In this document: piece by piece, positions 11,511 to 23,449 of the stretch | How the letters are laid out: each line of letters starts with the position of its first letter | Position numbering within the stretch: position 1 is the stretch's first letter | NCBI GenBank assembly: GCA_963575645.1 | Contig: OY754464.1 | Span: forward strand, 46,862,192 to 46,926,191 | Direction: 5' to 3' | Length of the DNA stretch: 64,000 nt | From: Xanthostigma xanthostigma | Lineage: Eukaryota; Arthropoda; Insecta; Raphidioptera; Raphidiidae | Position numbers and translations under genes: made by a program | Notes under the pieces: generated by a model | What the model saw: only the letters and a program-made list of their open reading frames with translations | What the model was told of the DNA's origin: nothing | Database searches by the model: none

Positions 11511-12999
11511 CCATTCATATCTATGACGTCCCATAAGGAACTTCGTTCCAAAAATAGTTAAAAATTTCTGAATCACAAGGAAAAACATTTTTACTTTTTA
11601 TAGGCTTTTTTAAATTTTTCGCTTATAAGTCGCTCAATTTAAATCAGATCGGTTCGAAACCTGTCCTAAACGAAAAAGAAGAACATTTTACATAGATTTC
11701 GTATAACAGAATTCGCGCAAATAGTTTTTTTATAGTTGGCAAAACCAAAATTGTACATCCCGCAAGTTTTCCACTGTACATATATGTATAATGAAAAAAA
11801 TTGAGAAAATAGATTAAAAAACAATTAAAAAAATTAATGTAGTACGAGCACCAAGGCAATTTTAAATAAAAAGCCTGATTTTTTTTATATGAAGTTGGAC
11901 TAAGTCTAAACCAATTCTGAAAATTTTAGGGGGATTGCCCGATTATTTAAATAAACAAATGACTTCAAAAGTAGGCATATTTAACATTGGCTTTATGGTA
12001 AAACGGTATATGGATGATATGTTTTCATTGATTTCTCCAAAATTAGTCGGTGGAAATTTAAAAAAAACTATTTTAAATTAAAGTTAAAACCTTAATGAAT
12101 TATTGAAAACATAAAAACCCGTTGTGCCGACTAATTAAAAAGATATTTAATTAAAAAGATTTTAATTAGTCGGGCACAACGGGTTTTTTTGTTTTCAATA
12201 ATTTATTAAGAGCCCGTTTCCCCTGGTTTTCTCAATGCAATACAGTGGTCTGCGGTCCCGTATAAATCTGATCGTAAAACGAAAGATAAAATTATGAAAA
12301 ATTATTTTTATGGAGATTAAGGATCAATCTATGTCCCTATTGTACCATTTTTTTAATTTTTTAAGCAGAAAAATTTTTATAAAAATTTTAAAAACCGTAA
12401 AAAGTGTCTTTTAAAAGCATTCGCCATTAATTAACAAAGTAAAAAATGAAAAATTTGTTACAATACGGACATAGATTGATCCTTAATATAACTAGAAAAA
12501 AATATGCCGTAGCCTGTTTTCCAAAATTACGACCCAGTTTATACGGGAAGCCGTAGCTCTGCAATGAAAAAATATCGTAATATGTTGAATTGACTGGTGC
12601 TGTAACTACGGAAAGAACGGGTGTTTTTGAAATTATCATCTGTGCTGGCATGTGCCGTTAAAATTTAGGGCTGGGTTGTATACTATATAGTGGTTTGATA
12701 TATTCGTTGCAACGATTTTAATTTAAAGTTCGCTGCATACGAGGCTGGATTTGCCGCTAGATTTCACTACTAGTTTTCTTAATTGCTATTATGTGCTCGC
12801 TTCACACAAGGGCGTAGATATTTTTTTTCTGGGGGGCGGGGTATAAAGCTAAAGAAATCAATATTTTTAAGTTTTATTAATAGGAACACCAAAACCAAAC
12901 GACTAAACTAAAAAACTTTGTTTTGGGTAGAATTTGAAGAGCCAAAAAAAAGTCTTTTTCATATAGCCACACGGGTCTCGTAAAATTCACGTAATAATG

Positions 13000-14700
13000 C
13001 GGGACATTTCCTATAATACGGGACACGGAACTTTAATGCAGGACTGACCAGGGGTATGAAACTCAATGCTATTCGAGCTTCTCTTATTTGTCTGAAGGAA
13101 TAATTTTAATGCCAACATGATAGCATGAAAATAATGAAAATGTACTTTTGACGAACTTTTTTCAGTCATTGGCATCGCTGAAATGGCGCCAGCTCACCAA
13201 AGCGCATCAAAGCGGGAGTTTCAAAATTGTCTACTTATGTTATGAACAATATTATTTAATAAAAAAGGATAAAAAACTGTTCAATTCTTACAAAATTACA
13301 ATTATAAGAGGAAATGTATTTTAAACATCAACCATTTTGTTCGAAACGTGCTTGTTGTGACAACACCATTCCCAGGGCAGCTACGACACACACACCATTT
13401 TACACAGTTGGTATTAAAATCATTCCTTGTCATTTAAGAGGTCACCTTGCCATCACACGAGACATCTTTACAAACACACACTATGTCATAATGTTTGTTT
13501 GTGGGCCTTTGTTCATGTCACCCACGTTACAAGATACCGTTTCCAGATTGGTTCTTGCTCAGAGCCAGCAGATGACCTTGAAAGAACAATAGCCCCTGTA
13601 CTTATTGTAATTTTGTGAGCTAGCAGGCGAGCCCACAGTGACTTCATTTCCAGCTTTGTACCAACAGAAGTCCAGCGTTTCAACATGGATTATCGCCGTG
13701 GAAAATAAACAAGATTACCTTTGTCAGCAGTACGTAAGAAAAAATGTAACATTGCCAAATATAATAGGTAAATATGTTATCTATCATACTTATTTTATTG
13801 ATTTATATTGATATTTAACTTCCAATAGGAAGTTATTGTATTTAATAGTAGAAGAAAAATTATCTGAAAAGTCAAAACAGAAAAAAAATTTTGTCACAGC
13901 ATAATTAAAATGGAAGAGATTAATTTTACATCTATACACATAGAATATATTGAGAATTTTAATTATGAAGAGATAATAAAATAAATATGAATTCAAATAA
14001 AATTATGTACCTACATAATAAAAATTCAGAATTAATGACAAAATAAGAATTTTGAATTAAATTATTATGTAAATAATAAAACTGTTTTAATTACTATGGC
14101 ACTAGTACAGGTAATAGAGAATTTTTTTCTGCATTATCCTACAACTTTTTTTGTTTTCTTAAATAGGTTCAGTATCACGTACTGACCCTAAGTGCACAAA
14201 ATCCTTACAAATTAGGAGGGCGGAAGTGCCGCCATTATGACAAAAACCGTTTCAGCCTATATCTCCCTAACCGTGCACTTGAGGCGAAAAAAGGTAATAA
14301 CCTTTATTGTAGATAAATAAATTTACTATCTTTTTTGTTCAATACTTTTTTTTGTATCACTTACCGTTTACGACTTATTCAACTATTACGATTTGTTTAT
14401 TGACTTTTGGATCCATATCTCTTCTAATAATTGTTTAAACAATAAAATGCTAATGACTTAAGTTTTAAATCTACAAATTTTCTACAGCTTTTAATTCAAA
14501 CTTTTTTTCTAAAATTAATATTTTTTAAGTTATAACGCGTTAATGTCAAAAAACCTGTGCCTAGGCGCATGAGTGGACATAATAAAATAAGAATGAATTG
14601 TAATAAAATTATGTACATAATAAAAATTCAGAATTAAAAAACCAAAAAAATAAAGTGTGCATTCATTTTTTTAATTGATTTCTAGTAAATTAACTGATTT
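13000..14700. other. interior of the piggyBac-like element; no gene
   Basis: Contains an imperfect inverted pair around 13288 and 13617 ('cttacaaaattacaat' and its inverse) that may bound a ~330-bp MITE, and a direct repeat of about 45 bp ('aataaaattatgtac' then 'ataataaaaattcagaatta') at 13997 and 14601. No recognisable protein. Confidence 0.4.
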
Positions 14701-14712
14701 ATTATTAACTTC

Positions 14713-14873
14713 CCGCTTAAAAAAAAAAAAAAATTTTTTTTTCAAAAATCGGGAAGTTATTGGTTTCACCCCGATTTTCGAAAATCGAGTTTTCGCCAGA
14801 TATCGACGTTTTGAGGTCCTAGGAAGCTATTGAAACTATTTTGGCGATGATGTCCGTAGGTCTGTATGTGTGC

Positions 14874-14904
<31 letters not shown>

Positions 14905-15815
14905 AACCTTTTATATCTTTTGAATGGAGTGTCCGACTGAAACGCGGCATCTGACGTGAACTTGGTGAACTTAGACTTCCTGAAAATTTGAAACGATTCG
15001 GCCCAAAAAATTTTGAGAAATCTTAAAAAAACAAGTTTCAAAAATTTTTTAAAATTTGTTTTTGTAAAATATTTTCTAAACTACTAAACCGATTAATTCC
15101 AAAATCTAATCAGCTCTTCTCCTTAACAAACTGCGTCGATTTCCGCAAACCGCATCAAAATCGGTTCATTTGTTCACGAGATACCGTGAACGAAAAAATC
15201 GTAAAAAAGTGTTTTTTAAAATGACTCTTAAAATTGTTATCAGATCGATTTTTTTGTAATAAATTACTTTCTTAGGCTAAAAAAACTGCGTCGATCGCCG
15301 CAAACCAGATCAAAATTGGTTCATTTGTTCATGAGATAACGTGAACGAAAAATTAGGAAAAAAGTAATTTTTTATAATTACTCGTGAAATTCTTATCAAA
15401 TCGATTTTTTTGTAATAATTTACTTTCTTAAGTTAAAAAACTGAGTCGATCGCCGCAAACCGCATCAAAATCGGCTCATTTGTTCACGAGATATCATGAA
15501 CGAAAAATTTGTAAAAAAGTGTTTTTTTTTTAAATTGCTCGTAAAATTCCTATGAGATCGATTTTTCTGTAATAAATTACTTTTTTAGGTTAAAAAATTG
15601 CGTCGACTACCGCAAATCGCATCAAAATCGGTTCATTTGTTCATGAGATATCGTGAACGAAAATTTCGTAACAAAGTGTTTTTTTTTTTTTGGGCTCGAA
15701 GAGCTAAAAAATAAACTTCTTGCTATATTTTATATATTTTTGAGCGTTTTGTACTCGAAAATAGCGGGAAGTTACAGGGATGGCCTGCAGGGTCAAACTT
15801 CTTTTCAAATTTTTA
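14713..15815 (+). mobile_element. TAACTTCCCGC-family element, copy 2 (most complete)
   Basis: Begins TAACTTCCCGC at about 14707-14717, ends with GCGGGAAGTTA near 15763-15773 plus a shared tail 'ggcctgcagggtcaaact'. A TG microsatellite lies at 14870-14900. Four ~155-bp internal units follow, with 'gcgtcgat.gccgcaaacc' near 15131, 15290, 15440 and 15597. Each contains the near-palindrome TTCACGAGATATCGTGAA or a variant. Non-coding. It sits inside the piggyBac-like element, so it is the youngest of that nest. Confidence 0.8.
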
Positions 15816-15829
15816 TTTATGCAACTGTA

Positions 15830-16440
15830 TTAGATTCCATAGCTCATTCATTAGCTCATAAGTTGGCTAATAGTTGTGTCACTGTGGAGTAAAGAAACTC
15901 AGTCATAAATTAAATAATTAAATAAATAATATATAAAACAAATAATGAAAGTCCTATATTTTTGCAACTTTAAAAAAATACTTTTTTTTTCGAAAAAAAG
16001 GTGGCAACCCTAATTGTAACAAACAGTACCTACTGTATTATAGTTATTATTATGAATATACAATACATTTTTTTCCATATTTTTGTGACATTTAACATAA
16101 TTCTATTTTTTGTAAACTATTTCTTTGCAGATAAATTATATGTTGTAAAGTTTTGTAATTCTGGATATAAAATGAATATAGCACATCCCTATTTGATATC
16201 TGCAGTCTATACGTGTCTGTGTTAGTATACTAACACATATAATAGTATGTATATCACTATAACGAGGCATATAATAATTCGGTTCTCTTTGTCAATCCTT
16301 CTCACATGTGTGAAAGATAGAGAGAGAGCATTCAATTCTCATAGACCACAATAATTAGGTGTACTATTATGAATGGAATGTTTCAAAATGTTTCCTCACC
16401 ACACGCCGCAAAATACAGCTTCCCCTCTGTGATCGGCAAA
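15830..16440. other. interior of the piggyBac-like element, right part; no gene
   Basis: AT-rich sequence. A frame of 74 codons (16001-16225) is rich in Ile, Phe and Asn and shows no domain. Confidence 0.4.
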
Positions 16441-16699
16441 CGGGCTCTTAAGGTTTTACTTTAATTTAAATAGTTTTTTTTTAATTTCCACCTCCTAGTT
16501 TTGGAGAAATCAATGAAAACATATCATCCATCTACCGAAATATAAAAAAAAATCAAGTCTTTTGTTTAAAGTTGCCTTGGTGCTCGTACTACCTTAAAAA
16601 AAATTAAAATTTAAAAATAAAAATAAAAATATATGAAAAATATATTATATATAATATTTAACTATCAAATGGAAATAAAATTGAATAAAAAAATTTTTT

Positions 16700-16765
16700 T
16701 TCCAATGATGCTAGCGGGAATCTAACCCGACACCATGCCATTACTGGCCGCCTTAACAAAACAAT
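16700..16765 (-). pseudogene. tRNA-like remnant (T arm clear)
   Basis: The minus strand shows GTCGGGTTAGATTCCCGC, a T-arm with B-box-like core, followed by GCATCAT and an A-rich tail. The 5' half is poorly conserved. Likely the 3' part of a tRNA-derived SINE or a tRNA pseudogene, similar in its T-arm change to 9915-9985. Confidence 0.35.
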
Positions 16766-16779
16766 AGAAAGCGATCATA

Positions 16780-17820
16780 AGCTTTAGGGTAAAGAGCATA
16801 ACGCTATACATCTAGAGGGCGCCATATGACCATAAATATGAGATGGCATACGACCACGGCTATCCTCAGATGAAAATATTTTCTTGTTTCATACTTTTCA
16901 GTAGTCGGGTTTTAGTTTTTTAACTTAATTTTTATATTTTATTGAAATAGAGACGGAATAATAAGCTTAATTATTTCTGTTATTTTTTTTTAATATGCTT
17001 TAGATATTTCGCTATAGTAGGTAGAAGTAACCAAAAGTGTAGTCATAAAAATATTTATCATTGTTAATAAAAATTCACTCCCTTGGGTGTGTTTTTTTTT
17101 TTTAATATTTAATTTTGCTTTTTATAAATTCCAGAATGAATTCACATTGCGAAAATAATAGATATTGTTGAAAACACGCTATCATTTTTTAATTATAAAC
17201 AAAATGTATTTTTTGAAGTACAAAAGATGAAATTTAAAAATAAAAATTAATTACATGACGTACGTTAAAGGTTTTTATGCAGATAGAGAAAAACTACACT
17301 GAATTTTTTTAATAAAAATTTGTAAAACACCACATAGTTACGCATTGTTGCAAAAAAATTAATTGCTATTTTTATATACCTACACATTTGCTATTATCAG
17401 ACTCTTTTATTCATTTACAAAGGGAGCACAAAGCTTTTAATCAATGTACATAATGTAAAATAACCGCTTTGGTGCCGAACCTTACTTGTCCATATTAGAT
17501 CAAAATAAAATCATGTTTTATAGAAATTTTAAATGATCGATTTCAATTTGAAATCAAAGAAAGAAATAAGATCTGTAATATTATGTCGGTTAAATAACCA
17601 GTATGCTAGAATTTATTATTTACACTAAAAAAGAGATTTATAATTTTTAAGAACGTATTATTATAATACTGACTTAAATGACTAAAAAGAAGTCTAGGGA
17701 CGTGAGGTCAGGAACCAAGTGATTTAACTGATTTTCATATTAAACTTCATGAAGCGACTAATAAATAGCAATAAAGAAGTATCTCAATTTCTTTTCACAT
17801 TGTAGTACAACGTCAATTTG
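16780..17820. other. no gene seen; AT-rich
   Basis: No frame, RNA gene, TIR or tandem array was recognised. Confidence 0.4.
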
Positions 17821-17826
17821 CATATA

Positions 17827-18381
17827 TAGTGTAAATTCTATATAGCGACACTCAAGGGACTGTGCACTTTGTGGCGTTATTGAGAGTTGTCGTTAAACGG
17901 AGAGAAGAAATAATTCATTAATATATATTTTTTTTACTATAATATGTAGGTATTTACTCATAATATATAAAATTTACAACTGACCCGCCTCTATTGCGCG
18001 AATTAATAAAACTTTTTCGTCTATACACAAAGATTTTCTTTTACTCGCCATGTTCACAGTTTTCAAGTTTGTGGGCAACTAAGAATAATATGATAACTTA
18101 TCGATAAGAAGCTGAGCTAAACATATAATAATCCCAACAAACTAAAGAACGAATTTCTTAGAATCTTCGGTACGCATGATGCCGACAACAAAGCAACAAA
18201 ATAACAAACAAGTACTGTTTATTGCTTAATGATGAAGTATTGTTGTCGTTATTTAGAGTGGATGTGTTGTTATTTAGAGTGCATCGTCTGAGAAGCAAGG
18301 TAAACCAACTAGAGTTAAGTAATTTCGACGTTTTAAGGAGTTTGTCGTTATATCGAGTCACGTTAAATGGAGTTTACACTG
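17827..18381. mobile_element. pogo/Tigger-like MITE
   Basis: The right end reads (inverse) CAGTGTAAACTCCATTTAAC; the left reads TAGTGTAAATTCTATATAGC, the same with a first-base change. TA flanks both ends (17825-17826, 18382-18383). Subterminal copies of 'gtcgttaaacggag' and 'gtcgttatatcgag' face each other. Family assignment rests on TIR style and TA duplication. No transposase frame. Confidence 0.7.
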
Positions 18382-18719
18382 TATATATTAGGTCATCCAT
18401 CACATAATATGTAAATATCGTTTTGTTACTCGACTGTGCTCTATAAAAAATACCGCATCAAAAGTAAAAAAACATGTTTGGGTTGCTTTCGATCCAAGGA
18501 TATTTTTCTTCCAGCATTTTTGTATGTCTGTCTATCATATCAATGTAAGTCAAGAACGTCTGAATTGATTTTTATTAAGCTTGATACTACCGATATTCAT
18601 AACCAAATTTAAAATATTACCTGGCTACTCCCGGTTCAAAGTTAATATCAAAACCGATAGCTCTCTAAGCGAATAACTTAATAATAAAAAAGACGATATT
18701 TACAGGAAACCATATTTAA

Positions 18720-19218
18720 GGTAGTACGAGCACCAAGGCAATTTTAAATAAAAGGCTTGATTTTTTTTTTATATTTCGGTAGATGGATGATATGTTTTCA
18801 TTGATTTCTCCAAAACTAGTCGGTGGAAATTAAAAAAAACTATTTAAATTTAAGTTAAAACCTTAATAAATTATTGAAAACAAAAAAAAACCGTTGTTCC
18901 CGATTAATTAAAACGATATTTAATGTTTTTATTTAAATATCTTTTTAATTGGTCGGCCACAACGGGTTTTTTTTGTTTTCAATAATTTATTAAGGTTTTA
19001 ACTTAAATTTAAATAGTTTTTTTTTTTAATTTCCACCGACTAGTTTTGGAGAAATCAATAAAAACATATCATCCATCTACCGTCTTACCATAGAGCCAAT
19101 GTTAAATATGCCTACTTTTGAAGTCATTTATTTATTTAAATAATCGGCAACCCCCCCTAAAATTTCATATAAAAAAGTCAAGCCTTTTATTTAAAATTGC
19201 CTTGGTGCTCGTACTACC
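18720..19218. mobile_element. intact palindromic MITE with TTAA ends
   Basis: A 499-bp element with TIRs GGTAGTACGAGCACC and GGTGCTCGTACTACC and TTAA at 18716-18719 and 19219-19222 (TA duplication with slightly longer TIRs is equally consistent). The whole element is one imperfect palindrome centred on 'gatatttaatgtttttattt'. The right arm holds about 90 bp ('cctacttttgaagtc') missing from the left arm. The split copy at 11838 holds that block in its left arm, so the two copies lost it differently. Confidence 0.9.
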
Positions 19219-19222
19219 TTAA

Positions 19223-19728
19223 GAAATATAAAATTTAATTTTACGATTTGATTGGGTTACATAACATTTGAAACGATATATTCGGGATTGAAGTGGGAAC
19301 TAACATTGGATCATACACATATTAATATTATAAAATTAATAATCCGCCACCTAACCCTTCCCTGAGCGGTGCCACCGCCCCACGTTTGTTCTGTAAGCCG
19401 CATATAAAGTCATAAACTATACACGGCCCGGCTTCACTGCAGCAACACAAAACTCACGGGTGAATCATTTGAAACAGCTGACAAAAAAATAGTGTGCATT
19501 TGCAATATGACTATTAATTTTTCTGAAATTTTTACTAATAATAATAAATCAAAATGAAAAATTGTGTGTTTCTCGATCACATCTTAGTCTTAAGGAGGTT
19601 GAGCCGTTTTACAAAGATAATGAAAAACATTTGAAATAAAGTTTTTTTAATAGATTTTTTTATAACAAAATTTTCTGTAAAAAATCCAAAATCATTAGGA
19701 GATTTATAAAGTTAAAAATTAAAAAAAA
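19223..19728. other. no gene seen
   Basis: AT-rich flank with no recognisable frame, RNA gene or repeat end. Confidence 0.4.
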
Positions 19729-21822
19729 TTGGTTGTCTGTAAAGTCGGTTTACGGACGATAGTTTTACGTGATAACGTATTCCGTAATACATAACCTAAA
19801 TTTATATAATAATTATAATAATTCGAATCTATGATATTGCATCTTTCGCTTCAAATTTAGGTAAATTTTATTAAGTAGAATAATAAAACACTATAAAAAG
19901 TATACTATTATTATATAAAAAACAACTATGGCATGTATCTCTTTTGCGCATGCGCCGATTTTCCCCAAAAAATTTACAAAAATTTCTAGTAAAAATAGAT
20001 AGAGTAAAAACCGTTTAAAAAACTATATTATTATTATATAAAACATCATTATAAGAGATATATTCTTTTACGCATGCGCCGATGTTCCCCAAAAACAATA
20101 GGCCACTTCATATTTGCATATCAAACATCCTCCCAAAATTTGGTTTCAATCCGCTTATCCTTGGTGTCGGAATGATAAGAAATGTCAAAAGTGACGTTTG
20201 CAACTGTCAAAGTATTATGTTCTAATAATAATTAGTTATTCCAATAGTTAACTTAGAAGGCGTTGCATTTCACAAAATACTAATGTCAAAAAATTGAATT
20301 AAACATTAGAAATGCAGCCGTTTTCATGTTAAGACAAGACATACGTTATTTTCTAATTTCCATGTACGGTAAACAAAGACGACCGACCGCGTCGCGCCAT
20401 GCATTAGACAACATTGCATTTATACAGCTATTTTTCTATATAAATTTGTATAAAAAAATTGGTTGTCTGTAAAGTCGGTTTACGGACGATAGTTTTACGT
20501 GATAACGTATTCTGTAATACATAACCTAAACCTCCCAAAATTTGGTTTCAATCCGCTTATCGTTGGTGTCGGAATGATAAGAAATGTCAAAAGTGACGTT
20601 TGCAACTTACAAAGTATTATGTTCTAATAATAATTGGTTATTCCAATACTTAACTTAGAAGGCTTTGCATTTCACAATATACTAATGTCAAAAAATTGAA
20701 TTAAACATTAGAAATGCAGCTGTTTTCATGTTAAGACAAGACATACGTTTGCTTCTAATTTCCATGTACGGCAAACAAAGACAACCGACCGCGTCGCGCC
20801 ATGCATTACACAACATTGCATTTATACAGCTATTTTTCTATATAAATTTGTATAAAAAAATTGGTTGTCTGTAAAGTCGGTTTACGGACGATAGTTTTAC
20901 GTGATAACGTATTCTGTAATACATAACCTAAACCTCCCAAAATTTGGTTTCAATCCGCTTATCCTTGGTGTCGGAATGATAAGAAATGTCAAAAGTGACG
21001 TTTGCAACTTACAAAATATTATGTTCTAATAATAATTAGTTATTCCAATACTTAACTTAGAAGGCTTTGCATTTCACAATATACTAATGTCAAAAAATTG
21101 AATTAAACATTAGAAATGCAGCTGTTTTCATGTTAAGACAAGACATACGTTTGCTTCTAATTTCCATGTACGGCAAACAAAGACAACCGACCGCGTCGCG
21201 CCATGCATTACACAACATTGCATTTATACAGCTATTTTTCTATATAAATTTGTATAAAATATTTTTCTATATAAATTTGTATAAAAAAACTGTTTAGGCA
21301 AATTCTGTTATACGAAATCTATGTAAAATGTTCTCCTCTTTCGTTTAAGACTGGTTTCAAACCGATCTGATTTAAATTGAGCGAGAAATTAGCAAAAAGC
21401 ACGCACAGGGTCAGGCGGAACGTTACGCGTTAGGAACGTTAGGAACGTTAGGGACGTTAGGAACGTTACGTTACACTTTTTCGAACATGCAGCCGGTGTT
21501 TTATCAATTTATAAGATTGGTGATTCATCAATTTATAAGATGTTATCACGTCAAAAACTGTTTAGGCAAATTCTGTTATACGAAATCTATGTAAAATGTT
21601 CTCCTCTTTCGTTTAAGACTGGTTTCAAAACGATCTGATTTAAATTGAGCAAGAAATTAGCAAAAAGCACGCACAGGGTCAGGCGGAACGTCACGCGTTA
21701 CGCGTTACGAACGTTAGGAACGTTACGTTACACTTTTTCGTGCATGCAGTCGGTGTTTTATCAATTTATAAGATTGGTGATTCATCAATTTATAAGACGT
21801 TATCACGTCAAAAACTTTTACA
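19729..21822 (+). repeat. rearranged tandem cluster of families A, B and C
   Basis: Starts with the family C left end TTGGTTGTCTGTAAAGTCGG, repeated at 20459 and 20861. Three units with a 402-bp period begin at about 20129, 20531 and 20933, each made of family B sequence followed by a family C left end (the third lacks it). Then come two 269-bp units beginning CTGTTTAGGCAAATTCTG at 21290 and 21559, each ending in the family C right end ACGTTATCACGTCAAAAAC or a one-base variant. Within these the 9-mer GGAACGTTA is repeated a variable number of times. Non-coding. Confidence 0.8.
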
Positions 21823-21829
21823 TGTAGTT

Positions 21830-22575
21830 TTATGGAAAATATGTCAACCTAGCATGCAAACGGTACACTTCATTTTTTTGCAAATAACCAAATAATGTCA
21901 GCAGTTCCGAAAACTAACTATGTAAAGAATCGATGTCTTACGCATATTTTAATATTTTTTCAAATTTAATTAGGAGACTTTTAATCAATAAAAAAAATTA
22001 TTAAACCTTAGCACTTTTCGATTATGGACTTTTATTCTTGATAATTTTAACAATTTTAACTGAATTTTCAACTCTTTAATGATTTAATTTGAATTTTTAT
22101 TACTTTTAATTTCTGTTTTTAATTATTTACTGCAAAAAATATGTAAAATACAGATATTTATATAAATTTATTTTTTAAACCTAACTTTGTACAAAAAATT
22201 CAAAAGTTAGTCCGTTAAGTAATATACTGAAATAATTAATTAATATTTAAAAAATATTTATTTATGTATTTATGACAATAATTTATTGGTATCATCGACT
22301 TATAACCTTTTGTAAAAATTTATTATGGAAAAGTTCCTATTTAGAATTCGACTTACTTTTGATTGGGACTGTAACGGATCAACCTCCTTAACTGAACAGA
22401 CTTGAATTATAGGCGTTAAATATTTTATGTCTTATTTGGTTTTTTTATATGTCGGAACTCCAGACGTATTCTCTGAAAGATTTCAAGAATACATAAATTT
22501 ATTTAAATAAATTTAATTGAAATTATAATATCACGGGTTTGACAATATCCCGGCGACATATATATATATATATAT
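21830..22575. other. no gene; AT-rich, (TA)n at 22559-22575
   Basis: The (TA)n tract ends exactly where the mariner end begins, consistent with TA-targeted insertion. Nothing else recognised. Confidence 0.5.
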
Positions 22576-22920
22576 ACAAGGTGTCCCAACGAAAACTTGT
22601 ACTCCCATAAAACTCGGCAAAATAAACGTTTTGGCAAAAATCCAAAAGCACGTCGATTTTTATATCAAAGGGGACCAATTTTTATGCAAAAATCATTACT
22701 GCAGCTCTAGTACTGTGCAGGGGGTGGCAAGACCCTCCAAATTTTTTAATGGGACGGGGGTCAAATAATCCCTAATTTGGAAGGATTTTTCATTACTTAC
22801 ACAACCGTATTTGTTTTTTTTTTTTAATTCGATCGATTTGCTACCGAGAAATTGCTTCTTGAATTTTCGAAGTCAAAAAAACTGATAAAAGCACAAAAAG
22901 GTTTAAACATGTTTAATATT

Positions 22921-23429
22921 TATATTAGATATCGTGTCCATCGAGATAATTATAAATAAAAAAAAGTTAAAAGTGATAATAAGACCGCGTTGTCATCTCA
23001 TCATTTCGACACTGGACATAAATTTCTATTTAACGAAGTTCAAATACTAGATAAAGTGTCAAATTGGAAGAAACGTAATATCAGTGAAATGTTTTTTATT
23101 AGAAAAAACAATTCTATTAATTATAGAACAGACACTCAAAATTTAAGTGGTCAGTACAACTATATTATGAAATTGAACTAACTTTCGAATTTTTAATCTA
23201 TTTTTATTTTTATTGTTTAAAAAAATTTATACATTACTTGTTGCCATGTTTTTGTCTTATGTACCTTAACTTTTGTTAATTGCTATGGTTAGTAATTAAT
23301 GTTTATTTTCATAATTATTGTTTTAATAATTTTCAACTTGTACTTGAAAAAGTCTAAATTTTATAGACGAAACGTCGTACAATTAATAAATCTAATATTT
23401 GTCCACAATCCTGCGATTTTTTATTTATA
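22921..23429 (+). mobile_element. Penelope-like element, 5'-truncated, 12-bp target duplication
   Basis: Flanked by ATGTTTAATATT at 22909-22920 and 23430-23441. Contains the C-terminal coding end (22945-23181) and a 3' UTR with GACGAAACGTCGTAC. Its first ~40 bp ('gatatcgtgtccatcgag') are the inverse of the 3' terminus seen in the second copy at 50048-50265, so this copy has an inverted terminal piece at its 5' end, an arrangement reported for Penelope-like elements. Confidence 0.85.
22945..23181 (+). pseudogene. Penelope-like GIY-YIG domain C-terminal fragment
   Basis: The frame reads from 'ALSSHHFDTGHKF' through NEVQILDKVSNWKKRNISEM and ends after NYRTDTQNLSGQYNY. This is the conserved tail of the Penelope-type endonuclease (AEH...TGH...ILD....KR.ISEM...). 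The GIY and YIG motifs and the whole reverse transcriptase lie upstream in a full element and are missing. Confidence 0.88.
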
Positions 23430-23449
23430 ATGTTTAATATTATTTAAAA

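Larger units (their letters stand above)
12210..16447. mobile_element. 4.2-kb TTAA-flanked element, piggyBac-like, no transposase seen
   Basis: The ends are GAGCCCGTTT and its exact inverse AAACGGGCTC. TTAA occurs at 12206-12209 and 16448-16451 where the intact MITE has a single TTAA, so this is a clean TTAA-duplicating insertion, the piggyBac signature. I found no piggyBac transposase (no DDD core, no C-terminal cysteine-rich finger), so it is non-autonomous or heavily decayed. It contains an inverted repeat at about 12316-12485 ('aaggatcaatctatgtcc' and its inverse) and the element at 14713-15815. Confidence 0.8.
11838..16593. mobile_element. palindromic MITE (GGTAGTACGAGCACC), split by a later insertion
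   Basis: Left half 11838-12209 and right half 16448-16593 are the two arms of the same MITE that is intact at 18720-19218. TTAA lies at both outer ends (11834-11837 and 16594-16597). The left end has one base changed in its first positions. Everything between 12210 and 16447 is a later insertion. The arms retain the central hairpin 'cccgttgtgccgacta'. Confidence 0.88.

Noticed and set aside
13611-13808. 66-codon open frame with a GTAAGA donor-like site near 13734
   Set aside because: No ATG, no recognised family, and it lies inside a transposable element.
20129-21258. CRISPR-like or other spaced direct-repeat array
   Set aside because: Units are 402 bp, contiguous, eukaryotic-type repeats with no short repeat-spacer pattern.
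21645-21827. Basic frame containing KSTHRVRRNV, also at 35216 and partly at 51449
   Set aside because: The peptide recurs only because family C recurs; the frame is short and broken by variable 9-mer repeats.
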